From Phytomonas francai (lineage: Eukaryota; Euglenozoa; Kinetoplastea; Trypanosomatida; Trypanosomatidae), in assembly GCA_001766655.1 (NCBI GenBank), contig MJCC01000007.1, positions 435,991 through 479,603 of the forward strand: DNA of 43,613 nucleotides, written 5' to 3'. Under the pieces are notes generated by a model. It made no database searches, had not been told where the DNA came from, and was given only the letters and a program-made list of their open reading frames with translations. The stretch's first letter is position 1; each line of letters opens with the position of its first letter. The position numbers and the translations under genes were made by a program. Below are positions 1 to 11,300 of the stretch, one piece after another.

Positions 1-287
1 CAGCGCGCGCACGCCTTCGGGGGGGCCAACGAGCGCCGCGGCGGGCCGAAGGCGCACCGGAGGGCCGCCGGGACCCCCACGACGTGCGGCCGCGCGGCCT
101 CGTAGGCCCGCCGGAAGAGCGCAACGCACGTGCGGAAGCCCGCGCAGTGGTCGGCGAGCACCCGCGGCGCGACCCCCCCGCGACGATCGCACGAAATCGC
201 GTACAGCTCCTCGACAAGGCCGAAGAAGAGCGTGGAGTCGGTCGCAAAGAAGGTCTTCAGCGTGTCCCAGACCGTCGGAGTGTGCAT
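1..287 (-). CDS. Unrecognised protein, 3' part beyond the left edge
   Basis: An open minus-strand frame runs from the ATG at 287 to the window edge, about 95 codons, starting MHTPTVWDTLKTFF. An in-frame TGA lies about 170 bases upstream of this ATG, with no other ATG between, so 287 is the first possible start. The sequence between is Pro/Ser/Ala-rich if translated and includes a run of ten G (plus strand 351-360). A pyrimidine-rich stretch followed by AG lies at about 400-460 on the coding strand and could be the splice acceptor. The visible part is helical with many aromatic residues at first, then becomes Arg/Ala/Pro-rich as the DNA becomes very GC-rich. I do not recognise a family. The coding call rests on the open frame, strand agreement with all neighbours and GC-rich composition like other coding DNA here. 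Confidence 0.55.
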   Translation of the reverse strand, partial: MHTPTVWDTLKTFFATDSTLFFGLVEELYAISCDRRGGVAPRVLADHCAGFRTCVALFRRAYEAARPHVVGVPAALRCAFGPPRRSLAPPKACAR

Positions 288-1284
288 CTCGCCCGCCTCC
301 ACGTCGGAGGACGAAGCGGACGACGGCCAGGACCCCGGCGAGGAACAGGCGGGGGGGGGGACGGTTGGCTTGCGATCCAGCAAATCCGTCGTGCTCGTCT
401 GGGCGCTTCGCCCACCCGGTAAAGAAAGAGTCAGTTGAGCGGAGTAGGAGGGGATCGCGTATGTCTCATCGTCATCGGGATGGGCGTTTTTGTGAAACCT
501 TCGGTTCTGCTCCGCCTCGTTCACACATCGCGCGAAATCTTTTATTTCCAGCGCCACACGCACAGACCAATCGGAGTTCATCTCCCAAATTTCGCGTTGA
601 AAAACACGATACATGTGAGGATCATATAAAGTTAAAGAATACTGCGCCTGATTAGTGTCCGTGATAATCACCAGCACCACATGGATGGGGGATGAAACAT
701 TGGGTTTTTTTTTTCCGGTTACCGAACGCAGCATCGTAAAAATAAAAAGAATAGTCCTGTGTCCGTTGTGTTTTCCTCAATAAATGACGTTGACCTTGGT
801 GTTCGGCTGCTAAAGCTTCGAAGTTCCGTTCTGGTTATGTAAAACGAAACAGAAAAGATTCTTTGACAATAATTCTCCTTTTAAAAATCAATGATGATAA
901 AGAGCAGGTTCCTCCAGCCAAGCAAAAGCAAAAAGGAATCTATAGTGTACACAATTTTACTTTGTGATTCAGCAATCAGACGATGATTTTTAAAAAGAAA
1001 TAAAACCCCTTTAGAGTAAAAGCAAAAAAAAAGCTTTTAAAATATAGTGAAGAAGATAAAAGGAAATAAGTTGGAATTAGTTGCTTTGCTTTTGACTGGC
1101 TCATATTTTTTGTCAGAGTTCAGAAGACAATAACTGGAAGAAAACATTTGTGAAAATGGGATGATTGGCTTTATGTGTGTGAGGTATATATATATATATA
1201 TATATATAAGTACAAGTATCGTACGTTGTAACGAACATGAGAAATACACAAGATCAACAGGATGTCGGTGGCCTTGCCATAACC
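288..1284. other. Spacer between two minus-strand genes, no gene seen
   Basis: The right part is AT-rich and carries a (TA)12 tract. The left part (up to about 420) is GC-rich and includes the leader of the left-edge gene. Short plus-strand frames at 84-655 have no recognisable content and lie opposite the left-edge gene or its leader. Confidence 0.6.
1185..1208. repeat. (TA)12 microsatellite
   Basis: An uninterrupted TA dinucleotide run, about 80 bases downstream of the stop of the 318-residue protein gene. Confidence 0.9.
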
Positions 1285-2241
1285 CTAATTCTTGTCGAGC
1301 TCGTCTTTAACTTGAATGGCACCTTCCCTCGTTCTTTCTTTTCGCGTAACTAAAGACAGAAAAGCCTCCGGTGTGTATTTCCACAATAGCCTTGCGTACA
1401 CGATTTCAAGAGGAGTCCTCCATTCATTTAAAGAGGCTAAAATGTCTTTAGCCTGCGCGTACGGCGCCCTTGGAAAGCTCTCCGGAGAGTTTGTGCGGAG
1501 CTCACGATGCTGAATAAAAAGCGGATGATCTTCTTGAATCGTTTCGCATCGCTTCCCTTTTCGTATTCGCCGTAGTGATAGAATGGGTGGCTCCTCTTTT
1601 CTTTTCTCGTCGTCGCCACCCTCCCGTTCACGTTTCTGGTCTCGGCTATTATCCGTTTTCGAAGGCTTAGCCTTCGGAGCTTCTCGTGTCAAGTTGTTCT
1701 CCAGCCTATCAGAGGATGCCATAAAAATGCCAGATGCGCCATCCCTTTCATCGCTCCTGCCCAGTGTGTCACAGGGGGTGGTATCTGCCGAGGGGTTTTC
1801 GTCATGGGAGGGCGGAGAAGCGCGCTTTCCAGGATCCCGAACGGCTCCCGGGAAAGCTGAGAGGGTATCCTCCGTCGTATTCGGCATGGGGAAGGCTAAA
1901 TGGGGATCAAGGCTACCTTCCACACGAATCTCGGAATTTTCTACTTTAGGAGGCGCTTGCAAAGGCGAGAGAGAGTTCGCCTTCGTCAGCGTACTAGAAG
2001 GCTCCGAAAGAACCCTTTTAGCTTCTAGATCAGTAGGTTCCATGAAGCCCTCCTGTTCGTCAAGATTCGTTTTAGTCAAATCCGAGATGGAACTAGGTCT
2101 ATGTAACTTTCTTACGCTTTTATTTTCCTGATCTACTATTGTGCCTTTTTCATGAGAAAGGGTTCCATTCTCAGTGAGGGTGGTGGAAGCTTGCTGCCTG
2201 CCTCGCGGACTAGTACGCTGACGCTGCTTTGCGGAAGGCAT
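1285..2241 (-). CDS. Unrecognised charged protein, 318 aa
   Basis: Complete intronless frame from ATG at 2241 (MPSAKQRQRTSPRG) to a TAG stop. Three more sense codons lie upstream from a TTG, but 2241 is the first ATG. The N-terminal two thirds are low-complexity, rich in Ser, Thr, Pro, Glu and Lys, and look disordered. Residues about 185-220 are strongly charged (an RDQKREREGGDDEKRKEE-type stretch). The last 90 residues are better ordered: a basic segment RRIRKGKR, then DHPLFIQHREL, and a probable helical region with NEWRTPLEIVYARLLWKYTPE. That C-terminal block is the part most likely to be conserved. I do not recognise the family. It sits between SF3A3 upstream and the left-edge gene downstream. 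Confidence 0.7.
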   Translation of the reverse strand: MPSAKQRQRTSPRGRQQASTTLTENGTLSHEKGTIVDQENKSVRKLHRPSSISDLTKTNLDEQEGFMEPTDLEAKRVLSEPSSTLTKANSLSPLQAPPKVENSEIRVEGSLDPHLAFPMPNTTEDTLSAFPGAVRDPGKRASPPSHDENPSADTTPCDTLGRSDERDGASGIFMASSDRLENNLTREAPKAKPSKTDNSRDQKREREGGDDEKRKEEPPILSLRRIRKGKRCETIQEDHPLFIQHRELRTNSPESFPRAPYAQAKDILASLNEWRTPLEIVYARLLWKYTPEAFLSLVTRKERTREGAIQVKDELDKN

Positions 2242-2889
2242 CTCGGTCAAAGGCTTTCCTTCAGAAGGTTTTCTATAGTTTATTCTCCTCTAAATCTAAG
2301 CCGTGAAAAAGTGAATGCTGAGAGAAATACCGGCTAAACCACCTCTCCTCAAATAATCATCAAGGTGAGACGGTACAAAAGAGAAAACTGGTGATTCCGT
2401 TCCACGTAAGCGATGAAATCAGGGAAAGAATACTCTGTTAAATATGAATAAATATAAATACCTACGCTAAATCCCTGGAAAAGAAAAAAAAACAGTGTAA
2501 AAAGGAAGAAAAGGATACAAAAGCAGACATATGAAGAAGAAAAATGAGGCGTATATTTTTCACAATTTATCCGGGAAAAATGTTGGTCATTTTCCCATTA
2601 TTTTTTTATTATTCTTCACGTATGCGTTATGGCAGAAACCCAATTCCCGTCCTCCACCACAGCTTCGAAACGCAAAAATTCAAAGTTTAAAGTCCCCTAG
2701 ACTCTCTGCAAAACGCGCATTAGAGGAGGGATATCATTGTATCTCTTAGTAATGCCTTTCGTTTCCGTTTATATGTTACACTTCTTAACGCTTGGCTATT
2801 TCCTGATTTTTTTTAAAGGTAATGGGAGCCGGACGAGAAGATTCTCTTGCTCGCTTGGGATGCATGAAGCGTATTATAGTCCCCACTTA
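2242..2889. other. Spacer between SF3A3 and the next gene, no gene seen
   Basis: AT-rich DNA with several short A and T runs, holding the 3' untranslated region of SF3A3 and the leader of the next gene. No supported coding sequence or RNA gene was seen. Confidence 0.6.
2296..2329 (-). promoter_or_regulatory. Candidate spliced-leader acceptor
   Basis: The coding strand reads a pyrimidine-rich stretch with CAG, then CACTTTTTCACGGCTTAG, about 55 bases before the ATG of the 318-residue protein. The form fits a polypyrimidine tract plus AG acceptor; the exact AG is not determined. Confidence 0.35.
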
Positions 2890-4743
2890 CTATTGAATTC
2901 TGCGGCGCTGGAATTGCATATACTCCTTATTCGTCAGAACCTTACCCGTACCATCCTGCAGCTCCTCCAGGTCCTTGTCCTCATGCAATTGGCGCCGTAG
3001 CGCAAATGATTCCGTGGAAAGTTGATCACGCATCTCAATCACTGCACGAATTGACGAAATCCCCTCGTACTCTTTCAAATTTAACGTAACTCCCAGCCGC
3101 CGCAGGCCCTCTGCGTGCCGCTCCGCTCCAAAGTGCCTTCGAAATTGCTTGGGCCCCTTATATATGGTACCTCCGCAGACCTCACACACAAACAGCTTTT
3201 CAAGCTGCTGCAGTTTCACCAACCAACGCGGGATCGGGAGGCCGTCTTCGCCGATGATTTCCTGATTTTCGCTGCTCATAAGATTTTCGGTCATCTCCTG
3301 GGTTTCGCCCTGAGCTCGTACACCGCCGATGCCGTTAGGGTCATTAGCACTAGAATCTGCAAGTTCCTCTTGCAAATCACGCTTTGCTTCGCGCACGATG
3401 GTATCCTCCACAGAATTTGACATGCTTTGGTTCGCCAACTCCAGCGATTCGAGAAATTCCTTGTCCGCCTGCCGCCGCGTGAGCTCAATTTCCTCCACCG
3501 TACGGCTGTAATCCCGCAATAAAGTCTTCTCCGTTTGCTGCCAGGTATTAAATAACAAGGATTGAAGTAGTGCAGAGATCTTAGCTTCCGTCTTGCAGAC
3601 CTCCTTCACCTCGGCTATTCTGCATGGTAGCTGGTCCAATATCTCTTTTGGAATCCCTTCTGAGCGACCTCCTTTTTCGTCCCTCTTTCCACTCGAAGGA
3701 GCATTGGTAGCTTGAATAAGCGCCTCGATCCACTGAAGAGGCCACATTGTGCACGACTTCACGAACGCCCGCAGCGGAGGAGGCACCACTACCCCACAGG
3801 AGGTTTTTGAAAGTTGTGGTAAAGTAACGCCACTTAAAAAATCACCCCCTGTAATCGTTAAGGTGCCGCTCTCCTCCGCAAATTTTACCTGCGACTTTTC
3901 GCTTACCAACGTCGCCCAAAACTCCTCTGCGCGGTTGTCGGTATCTACCAAAAGATGCTCCACATCCTCCGAATCAAGTGGGTGGATGCGAGCGTAAAAA
4001 TCTAACAAATACGCAAGTAGCTCGCGGACGTAATCGCGATACATACGAAAGCCCACAATCTTTCGACTTGCGTCCATCCCGTGCACCAATAAATGTGCGA
4101 GCTCAGAAATGTAATTGAAATACTCCAGACGTCCAGGCCACGACAAGTTCCAACGCACGAGCTTTTCACCTAAAAGCTTTTCAAGGGAATGCGCTTCGTC
4201 GCCTTCGCCTGTTTCAGCATCGCCAACGCCATCGGAGGTTTCCGTTTTACCACGGACGGTTACGTATTTTGAGGCCATCATGCTTGTGGTTACCATGAAC
4301 GCGCTATACCGATTGTAATACGATTCCAAGTCTAGGCAAGAGCCCCATCGCTCTCGTAGGGAGAAGATACGATCGAGAACTTTGGGGTCAGGGACGGATA
4401 ACTTCTTCTTAACGGGTGGCAAATCTCGGTAAGCGAGGTGGTATTCACGAATATCAGCAATTTGCCCTTCAAACATCCTCATAGCCGTTTCTAACACCTC
4501 CGCGCCCTCCGTTGGCGCATCACGCGCCTCTATAATTTCATCTTCGTCAAAATACGCATCTAAAAGCTTGTCGCTCGTTGATCGAATGATTTCGAGTTGT
4601 TGAACCATGAAGTGGTCCACAAAAATGCGATGGCGGTCGTTCTTGATGTGCACCTTCACGAGTTCCTGTTGGACCATGCTGTCGAGTGCCTGCTCGACAT
4701 CCGCTTCTAAACTGCGGATGCGCTCTAGCACACCGCTTTCCAT
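2890..4743 (-). CDS. SF3A3: Splicing factor 3A subunit 3 (SF3a60/Prp9 family)
   Basis: A 617-residue protein from the ATG at 4743 (MESGVLERIRSLEADVEQ) to TAG. The frame is open 22 codons further to a GTG, but the ATG matches the usual SF3A3 N-terminus, which begins METILE. The C-terminus is diagnostic: a GLPIPRWLVKL segment just before a matrin-type C2H2 finger with C520, C523, H537 and H543 (C-x2-C-x13-H-x5-H), then RRLGV and an ending DGTGKVLTNKEYMQFQ, which parallels the human ending. SF3A3 is part of the SF3a complex of the U2 snRNP and acts in pre-spliceosome assembly in the nucleus. In an organism with few cis-introns it would serve mainly trans-splicing. The protein is longer than the roughly 500-residue human form, mainly because of Glu/Asp-rich and linker segments in the middle. 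Confidence 0.93.
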   Translation of the reverse strand: MESGVLERIRSLEADVEQALDSMVQQELVKVHIKNDRHRIFVDHFMVQQLEIIRSTSDKLLDAYFDEDEIIEARDAPTEGAEVLETAMRMFEGQIADIREYHLAYRDLPPVKKKLSVPDPKVLDRIFSLRERWGSCLDLESYYNRYSAFMVTTSMMASKYVTVRGKTETSDGVGDAETGEGDEAHSLEKLLGEKLVRWNLSWPGRLEYFNYISELAHLLVHGMDASRKIVGFRMYRDYVRELLAYLLDFYARIHPLDSEDVEHLLVDTDNRAEEFWATLVSEKSQVKFAEESGTLTITGGDFLSGVTLPQLSKTSCGVVVPPPLRAFVKSCTMWPLQWIEALIQATNAPSSGKRDEKGGRSEGIPKEILDQLPCRIAEVKEVCKTEAKISALLQSLLFNTWQQTEKTLLRDYSRTVEEIELTRRQADKEFLESLELANQSMSNSVEDTIVREAKRDLQEELADSSANDPNGIGGVRAQGETQEMTENLMSSENQEIIGEDGLPIPRWLVKLQQLEKLFVCEVCGGTIYKGPKQFRRHFGAERHAEGLRRLGVTLNLKEYEGISSIRAVIEMRDQLSTESFALRRQLHEDKDLEELQDGTGKVLTNKEYMQFQRRRIQ

Positions 4744-4784
4744 CCGCACGAGGTCTTTTCTAGGCAAATGAATGGGCAGATCCC

Positions 4785-4801
4785 CTACGAGAGGCAAAGC
4801 G
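4785..4801 (-). promoter_or_regulatory. Candidate spliced-leader acceptor for SF3A3
   Basis: The coding strand reads CGCTTTGCCTCTCGTAG, a short pyrimidine tract ending in AG about 42 bases upstream of the ATG at 4743. If used, it removes the upstream in-frame codons and leaves 4743 as the first start. Confidence 0.35.
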
Positions 4802-4940
4802 ATTCGCACAGAGATTTAGGAAGATTATGTAGGTACGTATATTAAGTTGCGTATCGAGGGATTCCTCCTTGTTGGTATTAACAAAAAAGTACTAAAAAAA
4901 AAAAAAGAGGTGTCATGAAGGAGAAAGACCACATTATATA

Positions 4941-4975
4941 TAGATAGATAGATAGATAGATATCGATATCGATAT
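4941..4975. repeat. (TAGA)5 followed by TATCGA repeats
   Basis: Five TAGA units run into a palindromic TATCGATATCGATA stretch. Simple-sequence DNA in the spacer between HYDIN and SF3A3. Confidence 0.85.
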
Positions 4976-5356
4976 TGGAATATTTCGAACACTACCCCAC
5001 CCACAAGAGTACATGCCATCCCAGGCGCATGCGCCTTTCCGTGTCAGAGGTACTTTGGCATTCTTATTTTAAAAGGAAGAAGGATCGAAAAATTTTACAT
5101 ATATGCTAATGATACATCGTAAATGGGAGGAATCCCAACAGTAAACACTTTGCAACATCGCATCGAGGAGACATCAAAGCGAGAAGGCGTCTCACACCTC
5201 TCCCGCGCGCTCCCTCGAAAAGAAAAGAAAAAATCAGAACCCTCCGTAAGCTTTATTTACGATTCCCAATGACGCGCAACACTTTGGCGTCAAAGGGGCG
5301 CCCTCTAGCCGGAAATGCACCCTCCGCCGCATGGGTCTATCGATCTCGGTTCGAAT

Positions 5357-5371
5357 CCCCCCCCCCCCCCC
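5357..5371. repeat. 15-base C run (poly-G on the coding strand)
   Basis: Fifteen consecutive C on the plus strand, starting 10 bases beyond the HYDIN stop codon, so poly-G at the start of its 3' untranslated region. The length may be uncertain because homopolymers are often miscounted in assembly. Confidence 0.85.
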
Positions 5372-5381
5372 TCCTGCTGGA

Positions 5382-8300
5382 TCACTTTTTACGCTGGATG
5401 GTGGAGCGCCTGCCGGGCTGGCCGCCCTCCGCGCGGCGGCCCTCGAGGTAGTAGACCCACTCGATGGGCTCCGCGGCGCCCGGGGGCTGGCAGGCGACGA
5501 CGAGGCGGCCGTGGCAGGCCTCCGCGCCGTCGTCGAGGCGGCACTGGACGAGGAGGCTCGTGGACTTCTTCGGCGCGACGACCTCGGCGCGCTTGGCGAG
5601 GAGGAAGTGCTGCGCGGGCTCGGCCGCGACGGCGATCGTCAGCGGGTGGGCGAAGACGTTGCGGAAGGCGATCGGGGTCGCGGCGTCGGGCCGCACGAGG
5701 ACCGGGCCCTGCCGCCGCGGCGCCGTGCAGGTGGCGACGACGGGGAAGCTGAAGGCGCCGCCGGCCGGCGAGCTCAGCAGGATCGCCTCCGTGACCGTCC
5801 CGATGCTCTGCGGCTCGTAGAGGAACTCGACGGCGACCTCCTGCCCCCGCGGCCAGGGCGCCCCGGGGGAGACCTTGAAGCTCGCCCCCGGCGGCGCGAC
5901 CTTCGTGAAGACGGGCGCCTGCGAGGCCGCCGCCGTCGTCGTGCTCCCGCCCAGACGCGCGCCGGCGATCGAGGCCGTGAACTCGGCGGCGGCCCGGCCG
6001 AGGTAGGTAAAGCGGAGCGTGAAGGCCGCGGACTGGCCGAGGGGGCAGACAAGCCGCGTCGGCGCCTGCGGGGCCTGTGGGGCGGCCGTCGGCCGGAAGA
6101 CGTACCGCGAGACGCCGAGCTCCGCCGACGAGACCACGAGCCGCACGGCGGGGTAGGGGCGGTAGGTGAGCGGGACGAACTGGACGGGCAGGCTCGCTGC
6201 GGACTGCGCGGGGACCTGGATGGCGGGCGGGACCGTCAGGAAGTCCACCGCCCCCGCCCCGGCCCCGGCCGAGGCCGCGGCCCCGGAGTGGGCCGCCCCC
6301 GCCGGCGCCGGCGTCGGCACGAGCTCGAGCCGCGTCGTAAAGGTCACCGGCTTCTTAAGAGGGTTGCTGAGGCTGAGGTGGTGCACGGCGCAGGTCTGGA
6401 CGGCCGCGTAGAGCTCCGTCGTGGTCACCGACTCCGCCGACGGCGGCAGGACCTTGAGATGGACCTCGTAGTACTGCTTCATATCCGGGTTCTCGGGGCA
6501 GTTGAAGGCGATCGTCCCCTCGTAGAGCCCCTCCCGCATGCAGGTGAGGGTGAGCGCCGCCTCCTTGCTCGACTGCGCGCGGATCTCCAGCGCGGCGGTG
6601 GAAGCCCCGCCGAGGCTGATCACGCCCTCCTCGAGCTCGGGGAGCCAACTCACCTCGCGTACAAAACGCAGCGGCGTCGGTGCCCAGTTCTCCACCTTCA
6701 GGGAAAGGTTGTACGGTGCCTTCGCCTCCACCTCGACAGAGATTGGGGGGCCAACCGGGCCAGCGGGCTCGGCGCGGCCCTCGAGGGCGTAGGTCAGGCC
6801 CCTGCCGTCGGGCAGTGGGAGGAAAAGCGTCCCGAGATCCACCCCCGCCGCCGCCGTCGCCGCCGAGAATGAAAGCGAGGCGGAAGTCGCCGTTGATTGA
6901 TTGGAGGTGGGGTTCGTCGTCGGCTTCATCGGGGTGTAGGTCACGGGCAGGGTGACGCTCATGAAGGGCTTCACGACCACCCGCCTCGGCGCGCTCCACA
7001 GCGGGTTGCTAATCACCGGCTCCAGATCCCAGGGCTTGCCGAAGGTGTTCTCAAAGCTCACATTCTGCGTATCCGTTTCTCGGGCTCGACAGGTGAAGGA
7101 GATTACCTCCTTCGCCGCCGGCCGCGCGATGGCGTTGCCGTTCACCATCACCGTCAGCGGCGGGGCGTCCTCGAAAGTGATTTCAAAGGACCGCTGCAGT
7201 ACGCTTTCGGCACGCTGTGGGGAATAGGTTAGGACGCAAGACGCCTCTGTATGCGAGCGTAGGAAACCGTTCATCGGGTGCACGCTTAGCTCGCCCTCCC
7301 CGCGCTGTAAACCTTTACAGTTGAACTTCTGCGCGATATCCCCGCTGTTCATGATAACCAGGCGGCGCGTCGCGGAGGATCCGACTACGACGTCGTCAAA
7401 GCGGACATGCGAGGTATCAAGATGGATCTCGCTGCCCTCGCAGGAGCCGGAGATGACGGCAAAAAGGGCCTCCCGGCCGCAGACTTGCATGCGTAGCTTC
7501 CGCTGGAACTCTCCCATTCGGCGAAGAGGCTGAAAGGTAATCGTGATCGTCTTTGTTTCCCGCGGCTTCAAGAGAATCGTTGACAACAGGTTCTGCGACG
7601 AGGATGTGGTAAACTTGTCAAAGGTACCCCCGACCGTCGAGCCGAGCGGGGGGGTTAAGGTGTTCGGAAGAAAGACATCGGATACGATGGAGATGCCTTT
7701 TTCGATCAGATCCGCGTCAATGCAGTTCTCGAACGAAACAGGAGTGACGAGACGGCTGTGGCACTCGAGACGAACCTCGACCTGCCGTCTCTCGCCCACC
7801 CGCGCCACCCCGAGCTTTGCGAAGTGGTTCACCACGTCCACGCGCGGGACCTCGCCCTCCCCGCGGAAGGGCACCATCGTCGGGAAGGCCCCGTTCACGG
7901 TAAGTTTGAGCTGATTCTCGTAGGCGCGAACCTCTTTCGGGTGGAAGCTCACCGTCACGTTCGCGGTCTCATTCGGCTGCAGCGTGAGAAAGCTCGGCTC
8001 GACCTGGAAGATCCGCTCGACGTCTTCGGGGAAGGCAAGCTGGAGCGCGATGGGCTCCCGATCCGTATTGCTCACACCGAGCGTCGCGGTGACCTCGTGG
8101 TTGGGGTTGTACATCGTGGTAAATCGCGGCCCGAAGTTGTAGGCGGTGAAGCTGAGGCGGATTTTCGGAACGTATCCGGTGCCGTGGAGGACCACCTGAT
8201 AGGCAGGGCGATCGGCGATCCGTAAGCGAAGTTTATAGCGCTGTATGGTCTCCTCGATGGTCGGCCGGTAGGTGAGCGTGATGGCGGTGGTCTCCTTCGC

Positions 8301-11300
8301 AGGCACCACCCCCTCACAGTTCTCCAAGGATATCGACGACGAATGGTTCGGTGGCGCAAGAACCTTAAAATTAAAAGGATGCTGCCCATTATTCGATAGG
8401 ACAAATCGACGGATCGCGCAGGTATCGAGCTGGACGCGTCCGAGGTTGAGGTGAAAGGGCTCCCCTCGCGCCACCGACATTGGACCGGCGCTCCCAGTGT
8501 CAGGGCTGATCGTTGTGGTCGTCATTCGCCCTATTTCAGGGATTTCCACCATAAGGGAATCGTGGACGCACACACCCTCGCCCTTCACGTTAATACTCAG
8601 CGTCGTACTCGACTTCTTTATATTGCAAACAAGGGGAATGTTGTAGACCATTTCATCATTTGGCGTAAAGGCAATGTGGATCGCGACCTTCTCTGTCGGC
8701 CCTACCACCCCGGAAGTCGGCTTCACCGACAGCACCTTGAGCACCTCGCTCTCCTCCAAAATATCGAAGGCGAAGCTAAACGGCAGTTGGTCTCGGTTCT
8801 CCAAGATGACGGTCTGCGTCGCGGTGCTCCCAAGAATCAAAGCCCCAAAATTCACCTTACTGGTACTCAAAAACACATCCGGGTCGACCGCTTTGCCGAC
8901 CAGCAGGAAGGGGATGCTGGTTTGCCCGATGAGGTTAAACATCCAGCGCGCCTCGCGGACGCCGAGCTCATCGGCGCAGAACTCAAACCCCATTTCAATC
9001 TGCTTCTCCGCGCGAAGGTGCCCGCTTGGGGTAAGGCAGCGAAAGGGAGAAAAGGTGCTGCCCGGATCTGTTAAATCCTCCCATTCAAAGGTGTAATTCA
9101 TCTTGGTCGGGTTAATCACCTTGAACCGTATTGGCGTGCGCGTGTAGAGGTTGCGGCTGAGGAACTCCAAGACGGGTGTCGTCCCCGAGTTCAGATCCCC
9201 TCCCACCTCGCTGGGGGCATGTTTCGTCAAGTAATCCGACGGGGGAATTTGGAAGTGCACGAGCGGGCAAACCCCCAGCCCATGCAGCGTGAAAGTCTGC
9301 TGTGTCGAGGTGCTAAAGGGGAACTCCGCGATCATGGATGCGGTAAGCTCCTTCCCATCCACCACGCAGGGCGCGAAGACGATGGAGACATCCTGAAACT
9401 CGCCCGCGGCCACGACGCCCTCGGCGGGCTCTACGCTGAACTCCGGACCCGGCGGCGGCGGTGCGTTCGATTCGTTTAGGACGGCGCAGAGGCTATTCAT
9501 CCCCTCCATAGGGGCCTTTCGCCGGTCAATCGTGGCTTCCATGGGTTTGAGCTCTTCCAGGGGTTTCGCTGCCCGCGGCAACCCCGGCTCCTCGTCCCAC
9601 GGAGGCTTCTCGATATGGAAGGCGAACGGCAACGCGATATTGCAGGTATTCCGCACGCGCAAAGAGACGATCCGGCGCTGGTAGAGCATGGTGGGCTCGA
9701 AATGGATCGCCATCTTGGAGATCGGCTTAAAGGCCACGGTGCCTTCGCCCTGTCTGGGCTCTTGCTGAATTTGGAGCTCGTAGGTCGGGACCTCGCAGTG
9801 GTAGCCGATGTGGAGCTCCTGCGAGATGGCGAAGGTGTCGGTGAGTTGGTACGGCGGCTCCGGGACGGGCTGCATCACCCGTTTGAGGTGGCGCCTGCCA
9901 GCCTCCATGTACTGCGCTCCAGGAGCCGAAATGGTGCCCTCCATCAGGCCCCCCCACTCCGAGGTATCCGAAACCCACTTCGACGTCGTGGCGACGCTAT
10001 CCCACTCCGTGGCCTCGTCAAACTGGTTTTCATACGCAGTTGCGTTATTGCTGGACTTCTCCCAAGCCTCGTAGCTGCGCTTGAGCTTGATCGACTGCGC
10101 GAGCAGGAGGCAGGTCAGGAGCTTGCGAAGCGGCGCGGTTTCGTGGCTGGTGAAGGTCAGCGTGAGCGTCTTGACGCTCCCGGCGAAGATGTGCCCGACG
10201 TCGGGTTCGATCTTCAAAATCGCGGCCCCCGCGCCCCCGCCGTTTTTCCCCTCCGCCAGCGCCGGCGGAATTTGCCAGACGAAGCGGATGTCCTCCTTGG
10301 TGTTGTTCTTCATCGCAAAGGTCTGCTTTTTGGGGTTGCCAAGGTAGCAGTCGCCGAGGTCGACGTAGTCCGTGCTCCCGGGGTCGATCCCCTCGAAGGA
10401 TATGAGCTGGGTGTAGCTCCGCGCCTCGACGAGGATTTCTTTATTCTCGAAAGGGTTCTCCGTCAGCGCGGCGCAGAGCCGCATGAAGAACTTCCCGGGT
10501 TTGGTGGGCTCGAAGCGGACCTCGAAGGACTCCTCGGCGCCGACCGGCATCGTGACGTCCTCGTTAAGGCGCTCGACGTGCAGGGCGCCGGCGCCCCCGT
10601 CCTCGGCGAGGACGCTCAGCCGCACGTCGGCGGGGATCTCACCGATGTTTTGCAGGCTAAACGCGCGCGCGGCGCTCGAGCCGACCAAAGTGAGGGGGAG
10701 CTGCAGGACGTGCGCGGCGGAGAGCGAGGACTTGTGGACGTCGTTGAAGACGGTCGAGGTCGAGGACTGGTCGAGCACGCTCCGCCGGTAGAACTCCTTG
10801 ATGAGGTTCTTCTGGAGCCTGCCGTGGGGCGGCGGCGGCTTGCTGGCGAGCGAGACGCTGCCGAGATCGGCGTTGCTATCGCCGCGGGGGTCGTTCGCGA
10901 AGAGCCGCGGCGGCACCCGGCAGAGCATCAGCGGCAGCGTGCCCTCGCCGACGATGTCGAAGGCGAGCGCGCGCGCGCCCGCGCCCGGGCCCTCGACGGT
11001 GGCGAGGAAAAGACAGCCGAGCCGCTCGAGCGCGGCGGGCGCGAAGGCGACGGCGACGAGGCGGCTCTCGAAGGGCGGAAGGACCATGCGCAGCTGCGTG
11101 GGCGCGAGCACCTGCGCGTCGGGGCTGCGGTTGGAGCTGAGGTCGAAGGCGTCCGGCGGGGCCGCGGAGGGGTCGGAGGCCGCGTCGGCGCCCCCGCGCG
11201 CGCGGCCCCCGGTGAGCTGGATCGCGACCGCGCACGGCAGCGGGCTGCTGTTCGCGATGCGGAAGCGCTCCTCGACGCGCCGGCCGAGGAGGACGGCGCC

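Larger units (their letters stand above)
4744..5381. other. Spacer between HYDIN and SF3A3, no gene seen
   Basis: Holds the SF3A3 leader, a 13-A run at 4894-4906, a tetranucleotide repeat and a 15-C run just after the HYDIN stop. A GGTTCGAATCC motif resembling a tRNA T-loop occurs at 5348-5358 but no tRNA fold could be built around it. Confidence 0.6.

Noticed and set aside
886..980. C/D snoRNA suggested by ATGATGA at 891-897
   Set aside because: No CTGA D box at a suitable distance on the same strand and no terminal stem.
5295..5371. Possible tRNA gene around GGTTCGAATCC
   Set aside because: The spacing to an upstream GGGGCGC is about right, but the T-stem has mismatches, the D-arm lacks the GG and stem, and the anticodon loop would have ten bases.
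5331..6872. Plus-strand open frame of 513 codons
   Set aside because: Same reason: antisense shadow of the GC-rich 3' end of HYDIN, with a highly repetitive Arg/Gly/Asp product.
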